Positions 27,987 through 36,117 of a DNA stretch of 64,000 nt are shown here, in pieces; the stretch's first letter is position 1, and each line of letters opens with the position of its first letter. Origin of the DNA: Myxococcus stipitatus (lineage in GTDB: Bacteria; Myxococcota; Myxococcia; Myxococcales; Myxococcaceae); assembly GCF_038561935.1 (NCBI RefSeq), contig NZ_CP102770.1, positions 1,612,001 through 1,676,000 on the forward strand, given 5' to 3'. A program made the position numbers and the translations under genes. Under the pieces are notes generated by a model. That model was not told the origin of the DNA. It worked only from the letters and a program-made list of their open reading frames with translations, and made no database searches.

Positions 27987-29501
27987 ATGAAGCGATTCAA
28001 ACCACAGACGGCGCTCGGAGGCGCCGTGATGGCGACCCTGCTGGCCCTGGGATGCGGGCCCACGGCGGAGCCGCAGGCGCCGGAACCCCTGGTGGCGCAG
28101 GGCCAGCGCTCCGCGTATTGGCCGAGGTACTGCGCCTTCGTCGCCAATCACAACCTCCTCGAGTGTGTCCCCATCAACCAGGGCCCCCAGGCCGCCTATG
28201 ACGTGGTCTTCAATGGACTGGCGAGCCGCTGCGGCACGGACATGTCGTGCCGGTATCAGCCCATCAAGGTGTGGGTGGCCGAGCCAGACCTGAATGCCAC
28301 ACCCGCGGAGCTGGTGACGTGGCTGGATGGGCAGCAGCAGGTGATTGCCTTCCTGAAGAACAGCAACAAGAGCGCCGAGACGCTTCAGGTGAGCCTGAAC
28401 GCGATGCGCGACGGTGCTCGTGGGCTCGTCCGGGACCAGGAGCGCGAGCTGGCGGCGGTGACGGACCGCATCAAGACGATGGTGGCCTCCGCCGAGTCGA
28501 CGGTGAAGGCGAAGGCGCGCGAGTACGGCGACCCGGTCGTGGTGGAGGAGGCCGAGGTGAAGGCTGGCATGGTGCGTCTGGAGGAGACCGTCGCCGAGTC
28601 GCGCGCGGCCCTGGCGGCGCTCGCGCCCGAGGTGGTGGCGCTGGCGAACCGCTTCGCCGCGTACAAGGCGACGGAGCCCGCCACGACGACCGCGCTACGG
28701 ACACTGGCCGCCCAGGGCTCGGCGGCGAACCTGCAGGGGCTGGTGACGGTGCAGCTCGACGCGGTGGCCCTGGCCCAGCAGGAGAGCGGCGAGGCCAGCG
28801 CGCTGGCGATGGAGGCGGTGCGGCTGCGCACGCGGCTGGGCCTGCTCCAGGACGAGTATGTGACGAGCCTGCAGCGCGACAAGGCGTTCATCGCGCAGCG
28901 CGGGCTGCTCATGGGGGACCTCGTCGACGGGGAGCTGGAGATGCTCGGCGGCATCGCGGGCTACAGCGACTCGCGCCGGCGCAAGGTGCTCACCGCGGTG
29001 GACCGCTTGCTGGAGGGCATGAAGCAGCGCCGCGACGCGCTCATCGGTCTGGAGGCGGACGCGGCCACGCGCCAGTCGTTGGCGGACGCGGCCTTCCTCA
29101 CCGCGTCGCAGCGCTTCCTGGATGACGTCACCGCCCGCAGCACCCAGCTCTGGAAGGTGGCTCCGAAGAGCACGGTGCTGAAGCTGACGTTCCTGTCGGA
29201 GAAGTTCGACCAGATGGAGTCGTATCTCCAGTTCGAGCCCGCGTGCGCGCCGCCGGCGGCAGGGCAGCGCTCGTGGCGGGAGACGGGGTGCGTGGCGATG
29301 CGTCGGGACTTCTCCCGAGTTCGCACGTGGATGACCTCCACGCTGCCGGGAACGCTGCGGCTCAACGTGGCGATGATGCGCAACGCGGGCACGGTGCCGG
29401 CCGCGCTGCTGCTGGAGGTGGAAGCGAAGCTGGCCGCGGGTCAGCTCAAGGACGCCGCGACGGTGCATGACGCCGCGCTGCGCAAGTCCGACGGACTGTG
29501 A
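27987..29501 (+). CDS. Long helical lipoprotein of the cassette
   Basis: This is a 504-residue protein with ATG at 27987 and a lipoprotein signal (LLALGCGP, Cys about residue 22). Residues about 110-400 are almost continuous amphipathic helix with Ala/Val/Glu/Arg heptads (RELAAVTDRIKTMVASAE; RLEETVAESRAALAALAPEV; RLRTRLGLLQDEYVTSLQ). The C-terminal part has paired Cys (ACAPPAAGQ..., GCVAMRR). Its long coiled-coil body anchored by lipid is like a spacer, receptor or alpha-helical pore-forming component. None of these is proven, and no known toxin family was recognised. The stop is followed 8 bp later by the next ATG. Confidence 0.7.
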   Translation: MKRFKPQTALGGAVMATLLALGCGPTAEPQAPEPLVAQGQRSAYWPRYCAFVANHNLLECVPINQGPQAAYDVVFNGLASRCGTDMSCRYQPIKVWVAEPDLNATPAELVTWLDGQQQVIAFLKNSNKSAETLQVSLNAMRDGARGLVRDQERELAAVTDRIKTMVASAESTVKAKAREYGDPVVVEEAEVKAGMVRLEETVAESRAALAALAPEVVALANRFAAYKATEPATTTALRTLAAQGSAANLQGLVTVQLDAVALAQQESGEASALAMEAVRLRTRLGLLQDEYVTSLQRDKAFIAQRGLLMGDLVDGELEMLGGIAGYSDSRRRKVLTAVDRLLEGMKQRRDALIGLEADAATRQSLADAAFLTASQRFLDDVTARSTQLWKVAPKSTVLKLTFLSEKFDQMESYLQFEPACAPPAAGQRSWRETGCVAMRRDFSRVRTWMTSTLPGTLRLNVAMMRNAGTVPAALLLEVEAKLAAGQLKDAATVHDAALRKSDGL

Positions 29502-29509
29502 GACCCGAC

Positions 29510-31870
29510 ATGAGAAACCGACTGAACCTCTTCGCTCGCGCGCGCGGCATGCTGGCCGTCCTGCTCGCGCTGCTGTGCGCGCGCCCGGCATGGGCAGACA
29601 CGTACGACATCGTCTGGGAGACCGTCTCGTATATCGGCTCCCGGGGGAGCAACAACAACGCGACCATCGTCCGCGAAGGCATCCCCATCTTCGACGTCAA
29701 CGTCATCCCCCTTCCGACCTACACGGTCCCCAACCGACTCCAGGTGGCGCAGAACGGGGACCGCTACAACATGTTCCACGCGCCGTTCGACTCGGTCCTG
29801 CTGAGGCCGGGCGTCAACTCCTTCTACTTCGGCATCACCACGGTGGGAGGGGACTCGCAGACGTACACGACGGAGCTCGTCCGGCTCGCGCGTCCGGGAC
29901 AGCCGCCCTTGCCGCTGTTCTCCGTCAACCGGCAGGGGACGGCCTTCACGGGCGCGACGAACGTGAACTTCTCGCTGCGCGAGCTCAACCCGGGACTGGC
30001 GGACCGCATCGCCGAGCTGGAGCGAGCCATCTCCGAGGACCGGAACAAGATCCTGGGGAACGCGACGAGCATCGCGGACATGAAGGCGCGGCAGGCGCGG
30101 CTCGACAGCCTCCAGGCGGAGCTGGAGACGTTGCTGCAGAAGGGCTTCGACGAGCTGACCGCCGCGGAGCTGGATGCGCTGCTCCAGCGTTATCCGGACC
30201 TGCCTTCGGGGACGCGCAATGCGCTGGTGAACCTGGTCGCGGACCTGAAGAAGAACGTGGCGCAGTTGCGCGCGGAGATCGCGCGCATCACCACGGAGCT
30301 GGGCCTCCATGTGGAGGAGGCCGTGTCGCTCATCGAGGCCGCCGTGGCCCAGGCGGGACATGACCTGGGCTCGCAGGACCGCTTCGAGACGAGCAGCGGC
30401 CTGGGCGAGGTGCCGGACGTGACGGTCCCGGAGGTCGTTCCCAACGATGACTTCGACCCGGCGCATGACCCGTACGCGGCCTTCGCCCAGCAGGTGATTT
30501 CGCGCCTGGAGCAGCAGATGGGGACCGGCTCCGCGGAGGACCGGCGGGGATTCCTGAGCACGGTGCGGAGCTGGCGCGTCAACGTGGCCGCGATGCAGCG
30601 CTCGCTGGAGGCGCGCGCGGCCGTGTCCAACGCGGAGTGGGCGGCGTTCCTCAACGCACGTCAGAGCGTGGCCTCCTACGTCCTCAACTTCATGGACGAG
30701 TCGGGCTGGTTCCTGGACAGCCCCATCCCCGTGGAGATTCGCGAGCAGCTGGACACGGTGCTCATGGCCCGCACGCCGCAAGGAGCCACCGCGCTCAAGG
30801 ACGCGCTGGCGGGCTGGGACGCGAACATGACGCCCGAGGAGCGGCTGTTCCTGCAGACCATCAACGCGCTGCTCCAGGGCGCGGCCGCCGCCATCTTCAG
30901 CGTGGACCTGAGCGCGCTGAACGAGCTCGTCCAGCTCACCCAGTCCGTGGCTACCGCGGCCATCGAGATTTCTCGCATCGCCATCGGCTTCACCCCCGTG
31001 GGTGACGTGCTGGACCTGTGCGAGGCGGTGACGGGCAAGAAGTTCTGCATGCCCGGTGGGGAGGACCTGTCGACCGAGGAGCGCATCGCCTCGGGGTTGG
31101 GGGTCTTCCTGGTCGGCAACGGGGCCTTCTGGCACAGCGTCATGTCCGTGGCGCCCATCGGGGCTCGGGTGGGCAAGACGTTGGACAACCTGGTGCTGGA
31201 CCTGGGCGCCGCGGAAGCCCGGCTGCTGCGCACGCGACTGGGTGACAACGTGATGGCCCACCTGGGTGACATCACCGGCGCGCAAATCAAACACCTGGCG
31301 GACGTCTACGGCGACGTGTTCGTCACGAAGTTCGCCTCGACGGTGGGCGGTGAGTCGATGCGGAAGGTCGTGGGTCTGGACATCTTCGGTGCGCTGTGGA
31401 GCCCGCAGGTTCGCGACACCGTCTTCACGAAGAACTTCGGCACCGCGGTGCGCAACCTGCCGCCGATGAAGGGCATGTATCTGGATGAGGTCCGGCTGCT
31501 GCTGCCGCAGAAGGGCTTCGTCATGAAGGCCTCCGACAACGTCCAGGAGGTCTGGGCGCACGCGGATGGCTCCATCATCCGCATTGCCCCCAACGGCACG
31601 GGTGGCCGGCCACGGCCGCATCTCAAGAAGGAGATCTCGCACACCCCCGGCCAGTGGGCGGACGCGGACATCGCTTGCAAGGTGACGGACACCAACGTGC
31701 TGGTGCCCCAGGGGCAGAAGGAAGCCCGGGCGGGTTTCAACAAGTGGTTCCGCGAGGCGATGATGGCCAAGTCGAAGAACGCTGGTGCCCGAGACCTGGA
31801 TGCCGCCGAGCGCGCGATGCTGGAGCAGATCTGGGCGGACGCGTCTCACATGGACCTGACGCCCCTGTAG
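29510..31870 (+). CDS. Large secreted protein with pre-toxin-like linker and unassigned C-terminal domain
   Basis: This is a 786-residue protein with signal peptide ending PAWAD. The N-terminal about 130 residues are beta-rich; 155-280 is a coiled coil; about 300-480 is helical. Residues about 490-530, starting GFTPVGDVLDLCEAVTGKKF then LSTEERIASGLGVF, closely resemble the pre-toxin (PT-TG) linker of polymorphic toxins: P-V-G-D-x-x-D, a T-G-K pair, and a following E-R helix. After a Gly-rich hydrophobic stretch comes a C-terminal domain (about 550-786), with VWAHADGSIIRIAPNG at 682-697 and RPRPHLKKEISH. The basic/His-rich strand pair is reminiscent of nuclease-type toxins, but I cannot name a family. 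Best hypothesis: a secreted effector. An alternative is a structural surface protein. Confidence 0.72.
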   Translation: MRNRLNLFARARGMLAVLLALLCARPAWADTYDIVWETVSYIGSRGSNNNATIVREGIPIFDVNVIPLPTYTVPNRLQVAQNGDRYNMFHAPFDSVLLRPGVNSFYFGITTVGGDSQTYTTELVRLARPGQPPLPLFSVNRQGTAFTGATNVNFSLRELNPGLADRIAELERAISEDRNKILGNATSIADMKARQARLDSLQAELETLLQKGFDELTAAELDALLQRYPDLPSGTRNALVNLVADLKKNVAQLRAEIARITTELGLHVEEAVSLIEAAVAQAGHDLGSQDRFETSSGLGEVPDVTVPEVVPNDDFDPAHDPYAAFAQQVISRLEQQMGTGSAEDRRGFLSTVRSWRVNVAAMQRSLEARAAVSNAEWAAFLNARQSVASYVLNFMDESGWFLDSPIPVEIREQLDTVLMARTPQGATALKDALAGWDANMTPEERLFLQTINALLQGAAAAIFSVDLSALNELVQLTQSVATAAIEISRIAIGFTPVGDVLDLCEAVTGKKFCMPGGEDLSTEERIASGLGVFLVGNGAFWHSVMSVAPIGARVGKTLDNLVLDLGAAEARLLRTRLGDNVMAHLGDITGAQIKHLADVYGDVFVTKFASTVGGESMRKVVGLDIFGALWSPQVRDTVFTKNFGTAVRNLPPMKGMYLDEVRLLLPQKGFVMKASDNVQEVWAHADGSIIRIAPNGTGGRPRPHLKKEISHTPGQWADADIACKVTDTNVLVPQGQKEARAGFNKWFREAMMAKSKNAGARDLDAAERAMLEQIWADASHMDLTPL

Positions 31871-31892
31871 TCATCCCCAGTCAACCCCTCAC

Positions 31893-31912
31893 GCCGGGCC
31901 TTCGGGCCCGGC
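31893..31912 (+). other. Perfect stem-loop with TTCG tetraloop
   Basis: GCCGGGCC pairs with GGCCCGGC around a TTCG loop, an 8-bp all-GC stem with the very stable cUUCGg loop. It lies in the 58-bp gap between the large effector-like gene and the downstream paralogue, 16 bp before the latter's ATG. No T-tract follows, so it may stabilise an mRNA 3' end, set expression ratios within the operon, or limit access to the next start. The function is inference. Confidence 0.5.
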
Positions 31913-31928
31913 TGGACACACTCATCCC

Positions 31929-32786
31929 ATGAAGAACCTCAAGCACGTTTTCACGCCCGCGCTCGCCGCGCTGGGGCTGCTCATGGTGTCCGCCCCGGTG
32001 GCGGCCCAGGAGTCCTCGGCCTTCAGCTTCCAGTACCAGCGCGAGGTCTCCATCAACATGTGCAGCTGGTCGGACCGCCCCATCGGTGCCAGCACCTGTG
32101 TGACGGTGGACACGTCCAGCAGCAATCCCATCGCGTGTGATGCGCCGTCGCAGCCGCCCCCGACGACGCGCGACACGTTCCTGCTCTCGGCCAGCGACCC
32201 GTGTCCGCTGGACCCCTACAACGGCTGCCCGCGCCAGCGCTGGCGCTGGAGCGATGACCGCATGCTCAGCGGCTTCCGAGCCAATGAGCTGCGCTGCCCC
32301 TCGGACCCGATGAAGTGGGGAACGAGCTTCTACACGGCGCCGCTGCTGACCTCGAAGAGCGGCCACGTGTTCATGCAGATTCCGGCGTTCTTCGCCCACC
32401 AGACGGCGAAGAAGGTCCGCGTGCAGGTGAAGCTGCGTCCGTACTCGCTGCGTCCGTGGGTGCCGGCGAACCTGCCGTACCAGCCGATGACGGCCGTGCT
32501 CGCGTTGCAGCAACTCAACGCGAGCAACGCCTGGGTGGACCTCTCGACGCAGGTGATTCACGACGTGACGGAGCACACCACCACGTATTACGTGTACGAG
32601 ACCGAGGCCCTGGTGCAGCCCTTCTCCATGGTGCGTCTGGAGCTGAGGGCGGGCTCCATCCCCACGCCCGTGTCGAACCTCGATACGGAGTACTACAAGA
32701 ACTACCACCTGGAGCTCGACATCATGGATGGCCGCGTCATCCTGCCGGAGTGCATCCCGGACCACAGCACCGGGACCTGTCTCTAG
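31929..32786 (+). CDS. Cys-rich secreted protein, paralogue B of the cassette
   Basis: This is a 285-residue secreted protein (signal peptide ending SAPVAAQ) homologous to the protein at 26023-26955. Shared blocks, in order: NMCSWSDRP versus DMCNWSNRP; ACDAPSQPPP versus ACQAPTAPPP; CPxDxxNGC; a CPSxPxxW turn; FYTAP versus LYTKP; ALVQPFSMVRLELRAG versus VVQPYTPVRVELRAN; YHLELDIMDGRVILPECIPD versus YHLIADLIEARLILPDCIPD. About 35-40% of positions look conserved by eye, with the Cys retained. The duplication flanks the cassette's three unrelated genes. The function is unknown; the shared disulfide-rich fold suggests a rigid extracellular module, perhaps ligand-binding or a delivery partner. The next gene starts 9 bp downstream. 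Confidence 0.72.
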   Translation: MKNLKHVFTPALAALGLLMVSAPVAAQESSAFSFQYQREVSINMCSWSDRPIGASTCVTVDTSSSNPIACDAPSQPPPTTRDTFLLSASDPCPLDPYNGCPRQRWRWSDDRMLSGFRANELRCPSDPMKWGTSFYTAPLLTSKSGHVFMQIPAFFAHQTAKKVRVQVKLRPYSLRPWVPANLPYQPMTAVLALQQLNASNAWVDLSTQVIHDVTEHTTTYYVYETEALVQPFSMVRLELRAGSIPTPVSNLDTEYYKNYHLELDIMDGRVILPECIPDHSTGTCL

Positions 32787-32795
32787 AGCGCGCGC

Positions 32796-33788
32796 ATGAC
32801 TTCCTCACGTCCCGTCATCACTCCGTCCAACGCCTCGCGGCTGAAGCAGGTCGGCCGGCTGGGGCCCGAGCTGAAGGCCCCGGTCTCGGGCCAGCGGCTC
32901 GCGTTCTCACCCCAGGGCCGCGTGGTCCTCGCGCTGGGGTCGGAGGGAGCGCCGCTGCGGTGGTGGGACGTGGGGGCGCAGTCCGACGGGCTCGGGAGGA
33001 TTGACGAGCCGCGATTCGAAGTGGAGGCGGCGGTGCTTCCCGACGCGGAGCACATCGTCGCCGTGGCCCCCGCGAGCCTCTCGCCCGCGGGGCTCTGGCG
33101 GCCGAGGCTGGTGTCCCTCTCCACGAAGGACGGCGCGCTCACGCGCGAGCATCACCTGTCCAACGCGGTGACCCGCTTCTCCATGTCCGGGGGAGGGGCG
33201 TGGCTGCTGTTGATTCCGTTGGAGGGGGATGCGCCGTGGGTGTGGGACGTGAGGAACTGGCGACTCCGGTGCGAGCTCGCGCCGATGGACATGGGGGTCT
33301 CCATTTCGTCGTGTGCGCTCTCGCCGGATGGCCGCTTCGCGGCGGCGACCTTCTCGCCGGACGACGGGAGCGCGGGGAACCTCTGGCTCTGGGAGGTGCG
33401 TGAAGGGGCTCGGCCGGTGGCGTTGTCCATCGACGCGCCCCTCGTGTGGAGCCTCGCCTTCCATCCGACGGAGCCGCTCCTCCTCGTGGGCGGAAACACG
33501 CAGGAGGTCTCCGTGGTGGACCTCGAGGCGCACCGCCTCGTGAAGGTGCTCCCGGGATTCGACCGCACCGCGACCACCCTGAGCTTCAACCCCCGGGGCG
33601 AGCTGCTCGCGGCGTCCTGGGATGGTCGAGGTTTTGGTGTCCACCGCTTCGATACGGGCGAGGAGGTGTTCCACTTCAGCGAGGGGGATGACCTGAACGC
33701 GAGTGACGCGCTCTTCTCGCCGGACGGGCGCCTGGTCGCATGGGGCCAGGGCGACGGCACCGTGGGCTTGTGGGGCGTGGAGGACTGA
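32796..33788 (+). CDS. Cytoplasmic WD40-like beta-propeller, last gene of the cassette
   Basis: This is a 330-residue protein without signal peptide or membrane span, so cytoplasmic in contrast to its five neighbours. It is built of propeller blades with SPxGR/SPDGR turns: LAFSPQGRVVLALGSEG, ALSPDGRFAAATFSPDD, LSFNPRGELLAASWDG, ALFSPDGRLVAWGQGDG, and the WD-like end GTVGLWGVED. WD40 proteins are binding platforms. As the only cytosolic product of the cassette, 9 bp after the last secreted gene, it is the natural candidate for immunity to, or regulation of, the effector-like protein. That is inference. It is convergent with aat (16-bp gap). Confidence 0.74.
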   Translation: MTSSRPVITPSNASRLKQVGRLGPELKAPVSGQRLAFSPQGRVVLALGSEGAPLRWWDVGAQSDGLGRIDEPRFEVEAAVLPDAEHIVAVAPASLSPAGLWRPRLVSLSTKDGALTREHHLSNAVTRFSMSGGGAWLLLIPLEGDAPWVWDVRNWRLRCELAPMDMGVSISSCALSPDGRFAAATFSPDDGSAGNLWLWEVREGARPVALSIDAPLVWSLAFHPTEPLLLVGGNTQEVSVVDLEAHRLVKVLPGFDRTATTLSFNPRGELLAASWDGRGFGVHRFDTGEEVFHFSEGDDLNASDALFSPDGRLVAWGQGDGTVGLWGVED

Positions 33789-33804
33789 CACTCCACGCGG
33801 CCAC

Positions 33805-34503
33805 TCAGGCCGCGGCGGACTCGGTCCAGGGGCCCTGCCGCGTGGGCTCGTCGAGGGCCCGGCGCAGGGCGGTGAGGAAGCGCTTTCGCGTCCAGTCCTC
33901 GGCGCCGAAGCGCGCCAGGTGCTCTGTCTCCACCTGGCAGTCGATGAACTGGAACCCCCACGACTTGAAGCGCTCCACCGCCGTCGCGAACGCCACCTTC
34001 GACGCATCCGGCGCCAGCGCGAACATGCTCTCACCGAAGAAGGCCGCGCCCAGCGACACGCCGTACAGCCCGCCCTTCAGCTCGCCCCCCGCCCACGCCT
34101 CCACGGAGTGCGCGAAGCCCCGCTCGTGCAGCGCGACGTACGCCTCCAGCATCTCGTCCGTAATCCATGTCCCCGTCTGCCCGGGGCGCGGCACGCGGCC
34201 ACACTCGGTGATGACCCGCGCGAAGGCCGTGTCGTAGCGGACCTCGTAGTCCCCTCGCGCCATCGTCTTGCGCAGGCTGCGGCCCACGTGGAGCTTGTCC
34301 GGCTCCAGCACGAAGCGCGGGTCCGGCGAGTGCCAGAGGATGGGGTCTCCCTCGCTGAACCACGGGAAGATGCCGCGCGAGTACGCGGCCAGCAGCCGCT
34401 CCGGGCTCAGGTCTCCGCCCACGGCCAACACGCCACTCTTGTCCGCGCGCTCCGGAGGGGGAAACAGCTCCGGATGCTCTTCACTCAACAAATAGATGGG
34501 CAC
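33805..34503 (-). CDS. aat: Leucyl/phenylalanyl-tRNA-protein transferase
   Basis: This is a 232-residue protein, near the family length of about 235. The N-terminal YSRGIFPWFSEGDPILWHSPDPRFVLEPDKLHVGRSLRKTM block and the later GGLYGVSLGAAFFGESMFALAPDASKVA segment are family signatures. Aat transfers Leu or Phe to N-terminal Arg or Lys of proteins, creating N-degrons for ClpS/ClpAP. It lies 12 bp downstream of the LEA lipoprotein gene on the same strand, so possibly co-transcribed. Confidence 0.96.
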   Translation of the reverse strand: MPIYLLSEEHPELFPPPERADKSGVLAVGGDLSPERLLAAYSRGIFPWFSEGDPILWHSPDPRFVLEPDKLHVGRSLRKTMARGDYEVRYDTAFARVITECGRVPRPGQTGTWITDEMLEAYVALHERGFAHSVEAWAGGELKGGLYGVSLGAAFFGESMFALAPDASKVAFATAVERFKSWGFQFIDCQVETEHLARFGAEDWTRKRFLTALRRALDEPTRQGPWTESAAA

Positions 34504-34515
34504 GCGCCGCCCATC

Positions 34516-35349
34516 CTACCGGGAGACGTTGAGCTTCACCTCGCCTGTGAGCGAGTACGGCACGCGCATCAGCGGCCCCGTCAGCTCTCCGGTCACGCCA
34601 TAGGGAAGGATTCCCCGCGAGATGAGTGACCTCACCTCCGGCCCCCAGGAGTCCTTCGTCACGGAGACCTCCACCGGATACACCCCCGTGGCGGATGCAT
34701 CCACGCTGTCCGACTGGGCCAGCATCCCGCTGTCCATCGCCTTGCCCGCCACGGCCACCTGCCACGTGAGCCCGCTCAACTTGAGGGGGAAGGGGTTGGG
34801 ATTGCGAATGCCCAGCCGAAGGTTGAGCTGCACCTCCTCGGCGGAGTAGCGCGCCCCGTCCAGCTCCTCCACGACGATGGTGGGAAGCCTCGGCACCCGC
34901 ACGCCTCGGCTCGCCGCGAAGGGGAGCTTCTGCTCGGTGTCCCCGGTGCGCACCACCAACACCCCTCGGAGCGCCAGGAGCACCGTGCCCCCTTGCGCGC
35001 TCAGCCGCGCCAGGTCCTCCGGGCTCTGGACGTAGGCGGCGCGCTCCTCGAACGACAGCGCCACCGGAGCCCCGGGCGCCAGCGGCGTCCCCAGCTTCGT
35101 CGTGCCCTGCTTCAGCACCTTCCCCTCGGACACGAGCTCATAGTCGGCCCGCTCCACCTGGCCGGCGCTGGCCGCCTCCAGCTGGGCGCTGAAGCGGAGG
35201 GTGGCCTCGGTGAGGCCCTGGGAGACCACGGAAGTGTCCTGGGCCGTCAACGTGACGACCCGGGAAGCGGGGCTGACGGGTGCGGAGGCACACCCCCAGC
35301 CCACCCAGGCCAGGGCTGCCAGCAGGACCACGGGCGAAGTCGAGCGCAT
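34516..35349 (-). CDS. LEA type-2 family lipoprotein
   Basis: From an ATG at 35349 the protein has 277 residues. It starts with a hydrophobic signal LLAALAWVGWGCASAP; the lipobox is non-canonical because a Trp occupies -2. Two similar beta-sandwich halves are visible. The second has the classic LEA-2/WHy pattern VQLNLRLGIRNPNPFPLKLSGLTWQVAVAGK, then VYPVEVSVTKD. The first half has an ATLRFSAQLEAASAGQVERADYELV segment with the same pattern but more degenerate. Myxobacteria carry many such proteins, some tied to membrane lipids; function is not established here. An ATG at 35361 is an alternative start. It is divergent from the metallopeptidase-like gene. Confidence 0.74.
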   Translation of the reverse strand: MRSTSPVVLLAALAWVGWGCASAPVSPASRVVTLTAQDTSVVSQGLTEATLRFSAQLEAASAGQVERADYELVSEGKVLKQGTTKLGTPLAPGAPVALSFEERAAYVQSPEDLARLSAQGGTVLLALRGVLVVRTGDTEQKLPFAASRGVRVPRLPTIVVEELDGARYSAEEVQLNLRLGIRNPNPFPLKLSGLTWQVAVAGKAMDSGMLAQSDSVDASATGVYPVEVSVTKDSWGPEVRSLISRGILPYGVTGELTGPLMRVPYSLTGEVKLNVSR

Positions 35350-35417
35350 CACGCTAGACATTGTGTGCACCGTGGAATCCGCCCCCAAGGGCTTTTCCGC
35401 TAGACTGTCAACCACTC

Positions 35418-36056
35418 GTGGTCCGACGCCGCCCCAACTTCAACAAGACGCTCCGCGCCCTCATCCGGGACATCGCGACGAAGCTGCCAGAGTTCGCCCA
35501 CGTGAAGGCGGGCCGGGTCCTGGTGGTGGCGGGTGAAGCGCGCCGCGCCTCCCGAGGCACCATCAAGCCCCTGTGCTTCCGGGGCGGCAAGTGCAAGGAC
35601 CGCCGCGGCCGGCGCAAGCCCATCATCCGCATCCGCAACCGGCGCATGCTGTACTGCATCACCCTGCGGCCCCTCTTCTTCCGAGGCTCCTCCGCCAAGG
35701 CCCGCCTGGAGACGGTGGTCCACGAGCTGTTCCACATGTCGCGCCGCTTCGACGGCACCCTGCACTCCGGCCGCCGCCACGCCGTGCTGGGCAAGGACTT
35801 CACCCGGAAGCTGCGCCCGCTCGTGCGCCGCTACCTCAAGCTGTGCCCCCCGGAGCTGCTCGCCCCGCTGGCCTACACCGGCGAGGTGCGCGTCCTCCAA
35901 TGGCTGGAGCGCCCCGGCCCCGCCTACGTCCCCGGGACTCACCGACGTGTGCGCAAGGTCTACACCGAGGACCAGCTCTACTACGGCATCACCCGCATGG
36001 TGACGCCCAAGCCCCGCGTCCGCCGCGACGCCACCCCTCGCGCCAAGCTCCACTGA
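35418..36056 (+). CDS. Putative zinc metallopeptidase-like protein (HELFH motif)
   Basis: This is a 212-residue protein with a GTG start at 35418, chosen because the frame to 35361 adds residues overlapping the divergent gene's start. Residues about 95-110 read ETVVHELFHMSRRFDG, an HExxH zinc-binding motif with a downstream His in LHSGRRHA that could be the third ligand. The protein is rich in Arg and Lys, with a Cys-rich patch (CFRGGKCKDRRGRRK) and no signal peptide, so it is cytoplasmic, perhaps nucleic-acid associated. The C-terminal end is basic (PKPRVRRDATPRAKLH). I know of related hypothetical proteins in myxobacteria but no function; peptidase activity is unproven. Confidence 0.68.
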   Translation: MVRRRPNFNKTLRALIRDIATKLPEFAHVKAGRVLVVAGEARRASRGTIKPLCFRGGKCKDRRGRRKPIIRIRNRRMLYCITLRPLFFRGSSAKARLETVVHELFHMSRRFDGTLHSGRRHAVLGKDFTRKLRPLVRRYLKLCPPELLAPLAYTGEVRVLQWLERPGPAYVPGTHRRVRKVYTEDQLYYGITRMVTPKPRVRRDATPRAKLH

Positions 36057-36117
36057 GCGTCCTGCCCAGGCCGACTCTGTAGGCCTCAGGACACTGCTTC
36101 CGTGAGTAGGTTGACTT

